Assembly (NCBI GenBank): GCA_002898255.1
Contig: BEIE01000001.1
Span: 868,001 to 932,000 of the forward strand
DNA from: a bacterium HR28
Lineage (GTDB): Bacteria; Chloroflexota; Chloroflexia; Thermomicrobiales; Thermomicrobiaceae
DNA length: 64,000 nucleotides
Reading direction: 5' to 3'
How positions within the stretch are numbered: position 1 is the first letter of the stretch; each line of letters starts with the position of its first letter. Of the stretch, positions 45,806-54,649 are shown piece after piece. Position numbers and translations under genes: made by a program. Under the pieces are notes generated by a model, which made no database searches, was not told the origin of the DNA, and saw nothing but the letters and a program-made list of their open reading frames with translations.

Positions 45806-46693
45806 ATGCGCATCGGGCTCGTCTTCCCCCAGACGGAAATTGGAACCGATCCGAGCGTGATTCGCGAGTACGCGCAAGCTGCTGAGGAACTCGGCTATAC
45901 CCATATTCTCACGTACGAGCATGTGGTCGGCGTCGATCTTGCCCAGTATCCGGGATGGAGAGGGCCATACCATGCTGGGCACCAGTTCCACGAGCCGTTC
46001 GTGCTGTTCGGCTACCTTGCGGCGGTCACACAGCGGCTCGAACTCGTGACAGGCGTTGTCATCCTGCCACAGCGGCAGACTGTCCTGGTGGCCAAGCAGG
46101 CGGCGGAGGTCGATGTTCTGTCTGGTGGTCGCTTACGGCTGGGTGTTGGGGTCGGTTGGAACGAGGCAGAGTACATTGCCCTGGGTATGGATTTCCACAC
46201 GCGTGGCCGTCGCGAGGAAGAGCAAATTGAAGTTTTGCGTCTGCTCTGGACGCAACCGATTGTGCGTTACGAGGGGCGCTGGCACCGCCTTCCGGCCGTT
46301 GGGCTCAATCCGCTTCCCGTCCAGCGCCCAATCCCGATTTGGCTTGGTGGTATGTCGGAGGCCGCGCGACGGCGCGCAGCCCGACTGGCAGATGGTTGGA
46401 TGCCGCAGTGGAGACCTACCCCCGAGCTCCGTGCGATGGTTGACGAACTCCGGGAGTGGGTGCGCGCAGCCGGACGCGACCCAGCGGCCTTTGGGATCGA
46501 GGGGAGACTTACGCTCGCACAGGTACCGCGTGCCGAGTGGCTGCGGGATGTCGAGGCGTGGCGCGAACTCGGGGCGACGCATCTCTGCATCAATACTATG
46601 GGACTCGGCCTTCCTTCGCCGCGTGCACATATCGCGCTGATCCAGGAATTGGCAAGCATGCTTGGTCTGCCTGGGACGCCACGTTCCGGTTGA
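45806..46693 (+). CDS. LLM-family (luciferase-like) F420/flavin-dependent oxidoreductase
   Basis: 295 residues from the ATG behind GAGAGGAG. The luciferase-like barrel begins MRIGLVFPQTEIG and has LGYTHILTYEHVVG, LELVTGVVILPQRQT and LSGGRLRLGVGVGWNEAEYIALG. This is typical of F420-dependent LLM proteins of the TIGR03619 type. Substrate cannot be read. It stands alone between lon and tupA. Confidence 0.88.
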   Translation: MRIGLVFPQTEIGTDPSVIREYAQAAEELGYTHILTYEHVVGVDLAQYPGWRGPYHAGHQFHEPFVLFGYLAAVTQRLELVTGVVILPQRQTVLVAKQAAEVDVLSGGRLRLGVGVGWNEAEYIALGMDFHTRGRREEEQIEVLRLLWTQPIVRYEGRWHRLPAVGLNPLPVQRPIPIWLGGMSEAARRRAARLADGWMPQWRPTPELRAMVDELREWVRAAGRDPAAFGIEGRLTLAQVPRAEWLRDVEAWRELGATHLCINTMGLGLPSPRAHIALIQELASMLGLPGTPRSG

Positions 46694-46777
46694 GTGACCA
46701 GCACGGAGGAACAGCGAAATGCGCTTGTTTCCTAGTACACTCGCCTACAGCCGTACTGGTGCGGATCGATCCTTGGT

Positions 46778-47683
46778 ATGAGAATGTCGGTAACCTTCGG
46801 AACTGTCGTAGTCATTCTGCTCGTTCTGCTGACTGCGTGTGCTGGTAGGGCAGCGTCATCGCTCCACGATGGGATGACCCCAACGGGCGTTCCCCAGGGT
46901 ATGGTGGAAGGGCAGAGTCGCACGATCATTCTGGCAACCACGACAAGCGTGCAAGACAGTGGTCTACTCGATGCGCTGCTGCCGCGTTTCCAGGAAGAGA
47001 CGGGGTATGTGGTGAAGGTGATCGCAGTCGGAACAGGACAAGCGCTTGAACTGGGGCGGCGTGGTGAAGCGGATGTGCTGCTTGTGCATGCTCCCGAGGC
47101 TGAGGAGCAGTTCATGGCTGAGGGGTATGGGCAATTGCGGTTTCTTGTTGCGACGAATGATTTTGTCATTGTCGGACCTGTGGACGATCCAGCGGATGTG
47201 CGTGAGGCGAGCTCAGCGGTCGATGCGCTGCGTCGCATCGCGGCGACTGGTGCGACCTGGGTCAGTCGGGACGACCGATCGGGGACAGACCTTTTGGAGA
47301 AGCGGCTCTGGCAAGAGGCAGGTATCGATCCCCGTGACCAATCCTGGTACATCACCTCTGGGCAGGGCATGGGCATGACGCTCGTGCTCGCCGACCAGAA
47401 GCGTGCCTACACGTTGAGTGATCGTGCGACGTTTCTTGCGTTCCGGAGCAGCATCAGTCTCGTGATTCTCGCAGCTGGTGATCCAGCGTTGATCAATCCC
47501 TACCATGTCATCACGGTGAATCCAACGCGGTTTGCTCGTGTCAATGCACGCGGCGCAGAGGCGTTCGCTCGCTTCCTTGTGTCCCAGGTAGCTCAGCAGG
47601 TGATCGCCTCGTTCGGCGTTGACCGGTATGGTGAGTCACTCTTCCGCCCGGCTCTCGTGCCTACTGTGACGCCGCAGCCCTAA
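46778..47683 (+). CDS. tupA: Tungstate-binding lipoprotein TupA
   Basis: Substrate-binding subunit of the TupABC importer, which supplies tungstate for tungstopterin enzymes. 301 residues with a signal peptide and lipobox LLTAC (Cys21). The TupA signature TTTS (54-57) in ATTTSVQDSGLLDALLP binds the oxyanion. SRDDRSGTDLLEKRLW and GQGMGMTL follow. Start at the first of two nearby ATGs; no strong ribosome site is seen. tupB follows after 11 bases. Confidence 0.93.
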   Translation: MRMSVTFGTVVVILLVLLTACAGRAASSLHDGMTPTGVPQGMVEGQSRTIILATTTSVQDSGLLDALLPRFQEETGYVVKVIAVGTGQALELGRRGEADVLLVHAPEAEEQFMAEGYGQLRFLVATNDFVIVGPVDDPADVREASSAVDALRRIAATGATWVSRDDRSGTDLLEKRLWQEAGIDPRDQSWYITSGQGMGMTLVLADQKRAYTLSDRATFLAFRSSISLVILAAGDPALINPYHVITVNPTRFARVNARGAEAFARFLVSQVAQQVIASFGVDRYGESLFRPALVPTVTPQP

Positions 47684-47694
47684 ACAGGTGTCTT

Positions 47695-48387
47695 GTGGAG
47701 TTGTTCTGGCAGGGGTTCACCGGCGCGATTCGTCTCATCCTGTCCGCTGACCCCGCATTCGTGGAGATCGTGGAGCGGACGTTGTTCGTCTCTGGTCTCG
47801 CGACGGGGCTCGCGGTACTGACGGGGGTTCCTCTAGGAGTTGGGTTGGCCATTGGTCGGTTCCCCGGTCGGCGTGTGCTCGGCGTGCTGGTGAACACAGG
47901 ATTAGGGCTTCCGCCGGTCGTGGTCGGGCTCGTTGTCACTCTCCTGTTGTGGCGGAGCGGTCCGCTTGGGGCGCTCGCGCTGCTGTATACCCCGATTGCC
48001 ATGGTGATCGTCCAGTGGATCGTCGCTTTCCCGGTCGCAGCGGGCATCACGCGCAGTGCGATCGAGTTGCTCGACCCGGAGCTCCTCGATGCGTTACGGG
48101 TCTTTGGAGCCGGTCCCGTGCGATGCGGGTGGGAGCTTGTGCGAGCGACCTTGCCGCAAGTCGGCTTCGCCACGGCGGCAGCGTTTGGACGAGCCATTGC
48201 TGAGGTGGGCGCATCGCTGATGGTGGGCGGAAACATCCTTGGCCAGACGCGGATTCTCACGACTGCGATCGTCCTGGAGACAAGTCGTGGCGACTTTGCG
48301 CTGGCCTTGGCGTTGGGGATCGTCCTGCTCATTTTGGCACTTCTTGTCAACGTCGGCATTCGTGCGATCAGTCCAGTTCCGCGGTGA
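47695..48387 (+). CDS. tupB: Tungstate ABC transporter permease TupB
   Basis: 230-residue permease with about five hydrophobic helices. The EAA-loop region reads ELLDALRVFGAGPVRCGWELVRATLPQV. GTG start, 11 bases after tupA. No TupC ATPase gene follows; the next gene is an oxidoreductase. Confidence 0.92.
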   Translation: MELFWQGFTGAIRLILSADPAFVEIVERTLFVSGLATGLAVLTGVPLGVGLAIGRFPGRRVLGVLVNTGLGLPPVVVGLVVTLLLWRSGPLGALALLYTPIAMVIVQWIVAFPVAAGITRSAIELLDPELLDALRVFGAGPVRCGWELVRATLPQVGFATAAAFGRAIAEVGASLMVGGNILGQTRILTTAIVLETSRGDFALALALGIVLLILALLVNVGIRAISPVPR

Positions 48388-48492
48388 AATGGATTGTTCT
48401 CTGCTGTGTTCCCACGTGGTATCGTTCGCAAGAGCGTCCAGGCTCGCTCTCGACGACCGGCAGCGCAGCGTGAGCGCTGGGAGGGGGAAGTC

Positions 48493-49641
48493 GTGACGAG
48501 GAGACTGGAACCGCATCCGGATGTCATTGTCATTGGTGGCGGCATCATCGGTGCGACGATCGCCTACGTACTGGCCCGTCGTGGCCAGCGAGTGACATTG
48601 ATTGAACGCGAGACGATCGGCGATGGAGCCTCGGCAGCATCGGCCGGAATTGTGAGCCCGCTCGATCAGCGTCAGTATCCAACAGAGCTCCAGCAACTGC
48701 TCTGGCGGAGCCTGCGGTCCTATCCTTGGCTTGTCGGGACGTTACAGGAAGAGACAGGGCTCTCGGTTGGGTTTCAGCAATGGGGTACGTTGCTGCTCGC
48801 TGAGACCGAAGCGGAAGTCGCTGTGCTCCAGGAACTTGGCCAGTGGCTCGAAGAGAGGGGATTCACCGCTGAATGGCTGGATGGTCCGGCGACACGCGAA
48901 GCGGAACCATTGGCACCTGTCCACGTCCAGGGAGGACTCCTAATTGAGGACGGGGCGAGTGTTCTGGTTCCGCAGCTGGTACGGGCCGCCATCGTCGGGG
49001 CACAGCAACGTGGGGTAACGGTCCTCGAACATACTGCTGTTGTTGAACTCGAGGTCGCAGGCGAACGTGTATTAGCGGTGCAGACTGCGCGTGAGCGCTT
49101 ACCGACCGATGCTGTCGTGCTCGCGGCAGGTGCGTGGTCTGGGCAACTCGTGGCGCCGTTAGGGGTGCCGTTGCCGACTGTTCCCGTTAAAGGGCAGATG
49201 GCATTAATCGACGGGAGCACCCGCCGACCTCGACACATCGTCGGTGCGCCGGGCGTGACTGGCTATGTTGTTCCGCGGGCAGACGGACTGGTCTGGGTGG
49301 GGACGACAGTGGAACGAGGGCGCTGGGGGACCCGTCCGACGGCTCAGGGACTCTGGCAGTGCATAGATACCGCCCGGAGACTTGCTCCGGCGCTTCTGCA
49401 AGAAGAAATCCACGCGGTGGGAGCGGGCTTGCGCCCTGGAACTGCTGATGATCTGCCGATACTCGGGCGAGTACCCGGCTGGCGAAACCTGTGGGTTGCA
49501 GCCGGACACTTCCGCCTAGGAGTGATGTTAGCGCCGGTTACCGCGGATATCCTCGCGGACGCGTTGGAAAAGGATAGCGAAGACGAGATCCCAGCCCGCT
49601 TTTCACCGCGACGATTCCTCGATCCCCCGGCGGAATCCTGA
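48493..49641 (+). CDS. FAD-dependent oxidoreductase, ThiO/glycine oxidase-like
   Basis: 382 residues from a GTG behind GAGGGGGAAG; the upstream open frame is not protein-like. The DAO fold begins VIVIGGGIIGATIAYVLARRG, and PVKGQMALIDGS and GLRPGTADDLPILGRVPGWRNLWVAAGHFRLGV match ThiO-type enzymes. ThiO oxidises glycine for thiazole synthesis; no thiazole genes are adjacent, so another D-amino or imino acid is possible. A hairpin terminator follows. Confidence 0.8.
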   Translation: MTRRLEPHPDVIVIGGGIIGATIAYVLARRGQRVTLIERETIGDGASAASAGIVSPLDQRQYPTELQQLLWRSLRSYPWLVGTLQEETGLSVGFQQWGTLLLAETEAEVAVLQELGQWLEERGFTAEWLDGPATREAEPLAPVHVQGGLLIEDGASVLVPQLVRAAIVGAQQRGVTVLEHTAVVELEVAGERVLAVQTARERLPTDAVVLAAGAWSGQLVAPLGVPLPTVPVKGQMALIDGSTRRPRHIVGAPGVTGYVVPRADGLVWVGTTVERGRWGTRPTAQGLWQCIDTARRLAPALLQEEIHAVGAGLRPGTADDLPILGRVPGWRNLWVAAGHFRLGVMLAPVTADILADALEKDSEDEIPARFSPRRFLDPPAES

Positions 49642-49689
49642 AAACGCCAGCAGTAGGTGCCGTCCAGGGGGCAGTGGGCTCACAACGAA

Positions 49690-49714
49690 TGCGGGCTCGC
49701 ATGCCGAGCCCGCA
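49690..49714. terminator. Hairpin between convergent oxidoreductase and aldehyde dehydrogenase
   Basis: TGCGGGCTCG and CGAGCCCGCA form a perfect 10-base-pair stem around CATGC, between two genes that face each other. Confidence 0.7.
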
Positions 49715-49764
49715 ACTGTACTTCGTCGGCTATTGACGCGAAGGGCAGGTGCGTCTTCATCGAT

Positions 49765-51264
49765 TCAGTCGTCTGCTGTCAATTGCTCCACGTCGATCTG
49801 GGCACGCTGCAACCGGCCGCTGTAGTCGATAAAGATAGACTGCCATTCGGTGAAGACGTCGAGCGCAGCTTGGCCAGCCTCACGGTGTCCGTTGCCAGTC
49901 GCTTTCGTACCGCCGAACGGCAAGTGGATCTCTGCACCGATCGTCCCTGCATTGACGTAGAAGATGCCGGTATGGACGTCCTCGATGGCCCGAAATGCCT
50001 TGTTAATGTCCCGCGTGTAGATCGAAGCTGAGAGACCGTACTGGACACCGTTGCAAACCGCGATTGCTTCTTCCAAGCTGCGGACGCGGATCAGCGCAGT
50101 CACCGGACCAAAGATCTCTTCCTGTGCGATGCGCATCTCCGGACGGACGTCGACAAAAACGGTCGGCTGGTGGAAGTGCCCGCGTGCAAGTTCCCCCTCA
50201 CGGGCGATCTGTCCTCCGGTCAGGAGCTGCGCACCCTCCTCAATGCCGATCTGCACATAGCGGTGAACCCGCTCGAGCTGTGATTGGCTGACGAGTGGAC
50301 CGACGTCGGTTGTGGGATCCAGGCCGTTCCCAAGCTTCAACCGGCTGACGCGTGCGTCGAGTTGGTCAGCGAGTTCGCGGAAGACTGCTTCGTGGACGAT
50401 GACGCGGCTGGCCGCCGTGCAGCGCTGGCCTGAGGTGCCGAAGGCACTCCACACAATTCCGTCCAGTGCCAGGCGCAGATCAGCATCGTCCATGACGATG
50501 ATCGCGTTCTTCCCGCCCATCTCGAGTGAGACGCGCTTGCCCAGCCGTGCGCACTCTACTGCGACCTGCTGGCCGATCTCGTTTGAGCCTGTGAAGGAGA
50601 TCAGCGCAACGTCGGGATGCTGGACGAGCGCCGTTCCCACTGTGTCACCCGTGCCAAGGACGAGGTTGAGCACGCCGGGTGGCAAACCCGCTTCCTCGAA
50701 GAGCTGGACGAGGCGAACAGCGGAGCGCGGGGTGTAACTGGCTGGCTTGAAGACAACGGTGTTGCCACAGATAAGGGCGGGCATGATCTTCCAGGCCGGG
50801 ATGGCCATCGGGAAGTTCCAGGGTGTGATCAAGCCGACCACGCCGATTGGCCGACGCTGCGTCATATTCCACTTGTTGGGGAGCTCCGAAGGTGTGGTCT
50901 GGCCCCACAGGCGGCGGCCCTCACCAGCCATATAGAACGTCATGTCTATAGCTTCTTGCACATCGCCTCGTGCCTCGGTGAGGACTTTGCCCATCTCTTC
51001 AGTCATCTCGCGAGCCAGCTGTTCCTTGCGTTCGACAAGGAGCTGGCCGACTCGGAAGAGGATCTCGCCGCGTTTGGGGGCCGGCACTTTGCGCCAGCGG
51101 TCGAAGGCTGCCTTGGCCGCTTCCACGGCGGCGGCGACATCTTCTGGACCACTCTTCGCGAAGGTGCCGATCAGTTCGCCGGTCGCGGGGTTACGCCGCT
51201 CGAAGGTTGCTCCGCTCTTCGCGTCCACCCACCGGCCGCCGATGTAATTCTTGAACTCTGCCAT
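49765..51264 (-). CDS. NAD(P)-dependent aldehyde dehydrogenase
   Basis: 499 residues of the ALDH superfamily. The catalytic residues are visible: Cys282 in [11 protein letters not shown], Glu248 in SLEMGGKN, Asn150 in TPWNFP and Lys173 in [26 protein letters not shown] near the end is like semialdehyde dehydrogenases (for example aminoadipate/piperideine-carboxylate types), but the substrate is not decided. ATG start; divergent from the SH3 protein gene. Confidence 0.9.
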   Translation of the reverse strand: MAEFKNYIGGRWVDAKSGATFERRNPATGELIGTFAKSGPEDVAAAVEAAKAAFDRWRKVPAPKRGEILFRVGQLLVERKEQLAREMTEEMGKVLTEARGDVQEAIDMTFYMAGEGRRLWGQTTPSELPNKWNMTQRRPIGVVGLITPWNFPMAIPAWKIMPALICGNTVVFKPASYTPRSAVRLVQLFEEAGLPPGVLNLVLGTGDTVGTALVQHPDVALISFTGSNEIGQQVAVECARLGKRVSLEMGGKNAIIVMDDADLRLALDGIVWSAFGTSGQRCTAASRVIVHEAVFRELADQLDARVSRLKLGNGLDPTTDVGPLVSQSQLERVHRYVQIGIEEGAQLLTGGQIAREGELARGHFHQPTVFVDVRPEMRIAQEEIFGPVTALIRVRSLEEAIAVCNGVQYGLSASIYTRDINKAFRAIEDVHTGIFYVNAGTIGAEIHLPFGGTKATGNGHREAGQAALDVFTEWQSIFIDYSGRLQRAQIDVEQLTADD

Positions 51265-51312
51265 CGGTGCGCTCCTTCCGTTCGACCACGGGAACGCGCT
51301 CCGTTCGTCACG

Positions 51313-51318
51313 AGTCTA
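51313..51318 (-). promoter_or_regulatory. -10 box for the aldehyde dehydrogenase gene
   Basis: Minus-strand TAGACT, about 50 bases before the start. It lies only 13 bases from the plus-strand TATACT, so the two promoters overlap. Confidence 0.4.
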
Positions 51319-51331
51319 CCGCAGGCTGCGC

Positions 51332-51337
51332 TATACT
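51332..51337 (+). promoter_or_regulatory. -10 box for the SH3 protein gene
   Basis: TATACT about 57 bases before the GTG start. The -35 is weak. Confidence 0.45.
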
Positions 51338-51393
51338 GCGCTGCGTGGACAAGAATGCTGGCCGCTTCGTCGAGCGAGTGCTGGAGTGGTGGA

Positions 51394-51888
51394 GTGATTG
51401 ATCAAGAACTCTCGGCGCGTCTGCGGCAGCGCTCGCGTCAATCGGGGATTTGGCTGGGACTGGCGATGGGATTGGCGATCTTCATCGCGCTCGCCGGATT
51501 CATCTGGCTCTATGGACGTCTTGCGCCAGTCTTTAGTGATTTTGTCTCGCGCCTGCCCGAGGCGACGCCGACGTCCGTAGTGACCCCTGAGGCAACACCA
51601 GTAGCTGCTGTGAGGGCCGCCTCGAGTCCCACGCCGGTCGTGACGCCTCAACCAAGCCCCACACCAGCCTGGCAGGCAACACACCGGGTGGCACAGGGCT
51701 CCCAGGTCAACTTCCGCAGCGGACCAGGAACACAGTATCAGGTCGTTGCGGTGCTGGAGCCGGGTACGGAGCTCCGCTTCCTCGGGGAGCAGGAACAGGT
51801 CGGAAATGCCACATGGCTGCACCTGGAACTGCCTGATGGGCGGGACGGATGGATCCGGACTGTCGACCTGGAGCTGATCCGCCGCTAG
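51394..51888 (+). CDS. Membrane-anchored bacterial SH3-domain protein
   Basis: 164 residues from the GTG that follows GGAG. An Arg-rich cytosolic N-terminus, one hydrophobic helix (about 19-40), a Thr/Pro/Ala-rich linker (about 52-100) and a bacterial SH3 domain (about 105-164: VNFRSGPGTQYQVVAVLEPGT) point to a wall-binding anchored protein. The open frame continues upstream into the divergent gene but that part is antisense. It sits right before tyrA with no functional link visible. Confidence 0.82.
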   Translation: MIDQELSARLRQRSRQSGIWLGLAMGLAIFIALAGFIWLYGRLAPVFSDFVSRLPEATPTSVVTPEATPVAAVRAASSPTPVVTPQPSPTPAWQATHRVAQGSQVNFRSGPGTQYQVVAVLEPGTELRFLGEQEQVGNATWLHLELPDGRDGWIRTVDLELIRR

Positions 51889-51900
51889 TGGCTGGTGTGG

Positions 51901-51906
51901 TAGGAT
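51901..51906 (+). promoter_or_regulatory. -10 box for tyrA
   Basis: TAGGAT lies 29 bases before the tyrA ATG. It has no recognisable -35. Confidence 0.35.
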
Positions 51907-51934
51907 CGACAGAACAAAGCGGCCGGAGGAACAC

Positions 51935-52969
51935 ATGCAACAAGTGACCATCGTCGGTTTGGGACTCATCGGAGCTTCTATCGGGCTTGGTCTACGTCGC
52001 TGGGCAACCGATGGCGGGCAGCGTACCAGCCCATTCCGCATCGTTGGGTTCGATATCGAGCTCCTCCATCAGAACGAGGCGAAGCGGATTAAGGCGGTCG
52101 ACCGGACAACCTGGACCCTGGCCGAGGCGCTGGAGGGGGCTGATCTTATCGTCGTTGCAACACCGCCGAGCGCAGTTCCCGAAGTGTTCACGACTATCGC
52201 TGAGCATGCGCCCGATGGGGCAGTTGTGACCGATACATGCAGCACGAAAGCGGCGGTAATGCGGTGGGCCAGCGAGTTCTTACCCGCTCGCCTGCATTTT
52301 GTCGGCGGTCATCCTATGGCGGGAAAGACGCAGAGCATCGAGGGAGCCGATGCCGACTTGTTCCGCGGAGCGGTGTGGGTCATTACACCCTCGCTGACAG
52401 CAAGCCAGCAGGCCATCGAAACGGTGCTCGGCATGGTTCAGGCACTGGGTGCAGAGCCGCGCTTCCTTGATCCAGAGGAACATGACTCGTACGTCGCAGC
52501 TATCAGCCATCTGCCATTCCTGCTGTCAGTGACGCTGATGCAGGTGACGAGCAGCGATGTGGCCTGGCGCGAGATGCGCCAACTCGCAGCGGGCGGGTTT
52601 CGCGATACCACGCGGCTCGCCTTGGGAAGCCCGCAGATGTACCGGGATATTTGCGCGACGAACGCTCCAGCGATCCTCCGCTGGCTCGATAGAGCGATCG
52701 GGGAACTCCAGCAATTGCGTGACCTGATCGCTGACGGATCGGAGCAGGCGTTGGCAGAGCTTCGAGAGACCTTTGAGCGGGCGCGCGACGCGCGGGCTGA
52801 GTGGGCTGTCCTGGAGCGACGGCCGGGGGAGCCCCCGCAGGAGACGGCGAGCGAACTTTCACAGCTTTCCGTCGGGCAGCATCTCCAGCAACTGTTCCTT
52901 GGAGGATTAGTTGGACGGCGTCGTCCGGAGAAGGAGCAGGGTGGGCGAAAACCGACTGGTAAGCATTAG
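51935..52969 (+). CDS. tyrA: Prephenate dehydrogenase
   Basis: NAD(P)-linked oxidative decarboxylation of prephenate for tyrosine. 344 residues; the dinucleotide site is VTIVGLGLIGASIGLGL (4-20) and the catalytic region has FVGGHPMAGK and AAISHLPFLLS. No chorismate mutase domain. The last 60 residues are Gln/Glu/Arg-rich with no known domain. ATG start behind GGAGGA. The stop overlaps the convergent gene by four bases. Confidence 0.95.
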   Translation: MQQVTIVGLGLIGASIGLGLRRWATDGGQRTSPFRIVGFDIELLHQNEAKRIKAVDRTTWTLAEALEGADLIVVATPPSAVPEVFTTIAEHAPDGAVVTDTCSTKAAVMRWASEFLPARLHFVGGHPMAGKTQSIEGADADLFRGAVWVITPSLTASQQAIETVLGMVQALGAEPRFLDPEEHDSYVAAISHLPFLLSVTLMQVTSSDVAWREMRQLAAGGFRDTTRLALGSPQMYRDICATNAPAILRWLDRAIGELQQLRDLIADGSEQALAELRETFERARDARAEWAVLERRPGEPPQETASELSQLSVGQHLQQLFLGGLVGRRRPEKEQGGRKPTGKH

Positions 52970-53448
52970 GGTAGGATTCGCCAATCGTCGGGCAGGCGGT
53001 AAGAATACAGCAAACGCGTCGGTTCGCCACCTCGCCGGATGCGTCCACGATCCTGGCGCAGGAGTTCACCATAGCGATTGACAAGCTGGACAATCCGTCG
53101 CGCTTCAAGGTTATAGAGCACGAGTCCAACGCCGACTGGCTGGAGGCTGAGTGTCCGCGTCAGCTCGTCGATGACGCGGAAGGGTGGAAGACGCTCTGGG
53201 CTGAGCATCGTAGCGACCGAGTGAAACGCGCTCGAATTCTCGGGTGTGTTGTGTTCGTCGAAGATTGCAAGTCCCGTGCGAACACTTTCGACGAAATCGC
53301 TATCGTACGGTGCTGCATAATCCAGAAGTTCGTTGACGGTGGTTGGATTGCGACTGCAGGCCGCCGTGAGCATCTTGATGACGTGCCCAGGGCCGAGGAA
53401 ACTAACAGTTCCGTGGCGATCGACGACGGTTAAACGAACTGTGCTCAC
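52966..53448 (-). CDS. Hypothetical protein
   Basis: 160 residues from a GTG behind GGGGGAG. I do not recognise it. The sequence begins MSTVRLTVVDRHGTVSFLGPGH with a possible strand-turn-strand, then NELLDYA and GVGLVLYNLEARRIVQLV. No membrane segment, signal or cofactor motif is seen. It is divergent from the ThiF-like gene, sharing 169 bases with it, and faces tyrA with four overlapping bases. Confidence 0.6.
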   Translation of the reverse strand: MSTVRLTVVDRHGTVSFLGPGHVIKMLTAACSRNPTTVNELLDYAAPYDSDFVESVRTGLAIFDEHNTPENSSAFHSVATMLSPERLPPFRVIDELTRTLSLQPVGVGLVLYNLEARRIVQLVNRYGELLRQDRGRIRRGGEPTRLLYSYRLPDDWRILP

Positions 53449-53562
53449 GTCTTCTCCCCCACGTAAAGCGTGCGCGCCGCGTAACGCCCTTAACAGAGAG
53501 GTTCCGATCTGCCGTGTTGGCCCGACGAAGGAACCGAGACAACATGCGTTTTGCAACGGCGC

Positions 53563-53592
53563 TTGGGGCGCGCCGGTTGGGAACTGTACCAT
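53563..53592 (+). promoter_or_regulatory. Possible promoter of the ThiF-like gene
   Basis: TTGGGG (53563-53568) and TACCAT (53587-53592) with an 18-base spacer, 26 bases before the ThiF-like start. Confidence 0.4.
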
Positions 53593-53617
53593 ATGTGTAG
53601 AGAGTGGAGACCACGCC

Positions 53618-54649
53618 ATGACCAGCGACGAATCAGTTGAGCGGTACCACCGGCAGGTTCTCCTCCCGGTCATTGGAACATCCGGACAACAACGGTTACG
53701 TCGTGGACGGGTCTGTGTCTTAGGCGTGGGGGCACTCGGCACTCACGTGGCGATGCTCCTTGCCCGGGCGGGGGTCGGGTTCTTGCGCCTGGTCGATCGG
53801 GATGTTCTGGAGTGGACAAACCTGCAGCGACAGGTGCTTTATGAGGAAGCCGATGTCGAGGCGGCATTGCCTAAGGCAGTGGCAGCGGCTCGTGCCCTTG
53901 AGCGGATGAACCGGGATGTGTCGATTGAGCCGGTTGTCATCGACGTTGATGCGACCTCGATCGTGCCTCTCATTGCCGATGTGGATGTAGTCGTTGATGG
54001 CAGCGACAACTTCGAGCTACGGTACCTTCTGAATGATGCAGCGCTGGAACTCAACAAGCCGTGGATATACGGAGGCGCAATCGGCACGCTAGGAACAACC
54101 TTCACAGTGATTCCTGGTGAGACGGCATGTCTGCGTTGCCTTTTCCCTGAGCCACCACCCGCTGGGAGCGTGCCGACCTGCGACACGGCAGGGGTGCTCG
54201 GTCCAGCTGCTGCGCTCGTCGGTGCCTTGCAGGCTTCAGAGGCAATCAAGCTGCTCGTCGGTGCCTGGTCGGCATGTAACCGCACCCTGATGACAGTTGA
54301 TCTGTGGACGCTCGAAATTGCGCGCGTCACGGCGCGGCGTCGGCCTGACTGCCCGGCCTGTGCACTCGGTGAGCGACGGTTCCTGTATGAACGTGCACCC
54401 AGCCGAACGGTTGCACTCTGCGGCCGCGATGCGGTGCAAGTCGTCGTCCACCCGCGTGTGGAGATCGACCTCGCCCTACTCGCGCAGCGGCTAGCACCAT
54501 TGGGGGAGGTGCGCTATAACCCATACCTGATACGATTCCGCGCAGACGGTTATGAATTGACCGTCTTCCCTGACGGACGAGCGATCGTCCGTGGAACGAC
54601 CGATCCCGCGGTAGCTCGAGCGCTCTACGCGCGCTATATCGGGATGTGA
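53618..54649 (+). CDS. E1-like adenylyltransferase (ThiF/MoeB/HesA family)
   Basis: 343 residues from the ATG behind GGAG. RYHRQVLLPVIGTSGQQRL (9-27) and the ATP site GVGALGTHVA (36-45) are family motifs, with DRDVLEWTNLQRQVLYEE behind. Two Cys pairs, CLRC and CPAC, form the zinc site, and TCDTAGVLGP has the ThiF-type catalytic Cys. A C-terminal domain of about 90 residues follows. It activates a ubiquitin-like sulfur carrier in known systems (thiamine, Moco, cysteine); no such carrier gene is adjacent. The stop overlaps the next gene as GTGA. Confidence 0.88.
   Translation: MTSDESVERYHRQVLLPVIGTSGQQRLRRGRVCVLGVGALGTHVAMLLARAGVGFLRLVDRDVLEWTNLQRQVLYEEADVEAALPKAVAAARALERMNRDVSIEPVVIDVDATSIVPLIADVDVVVDGSDNFELRYLLNDAALELNKPWIYGGAIGTLGTTFTVIPGETACLRCLFPEPPPAGSVPTCDTAGVLGPAAALVGALQASEAIKLLVGAWSACNRTLMTVDLWTLEIARVTARRRPDCPACALGERRFLYERAPSRTVALCGRDAVQVVVHPRVEIDLALLAQRLAPLGEVRYNPYLIRFRADGYELTVFPDGRAIVRGTTDPAVARALYARYIGM

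Noticed and set aside
50617-51393. Extended plus-strand frame leading into the SH3 protein gene
   Set aside because: This part is antisense to the aldehyde dehydrogenase. The promoter and ribosome site fit a start at 51394.
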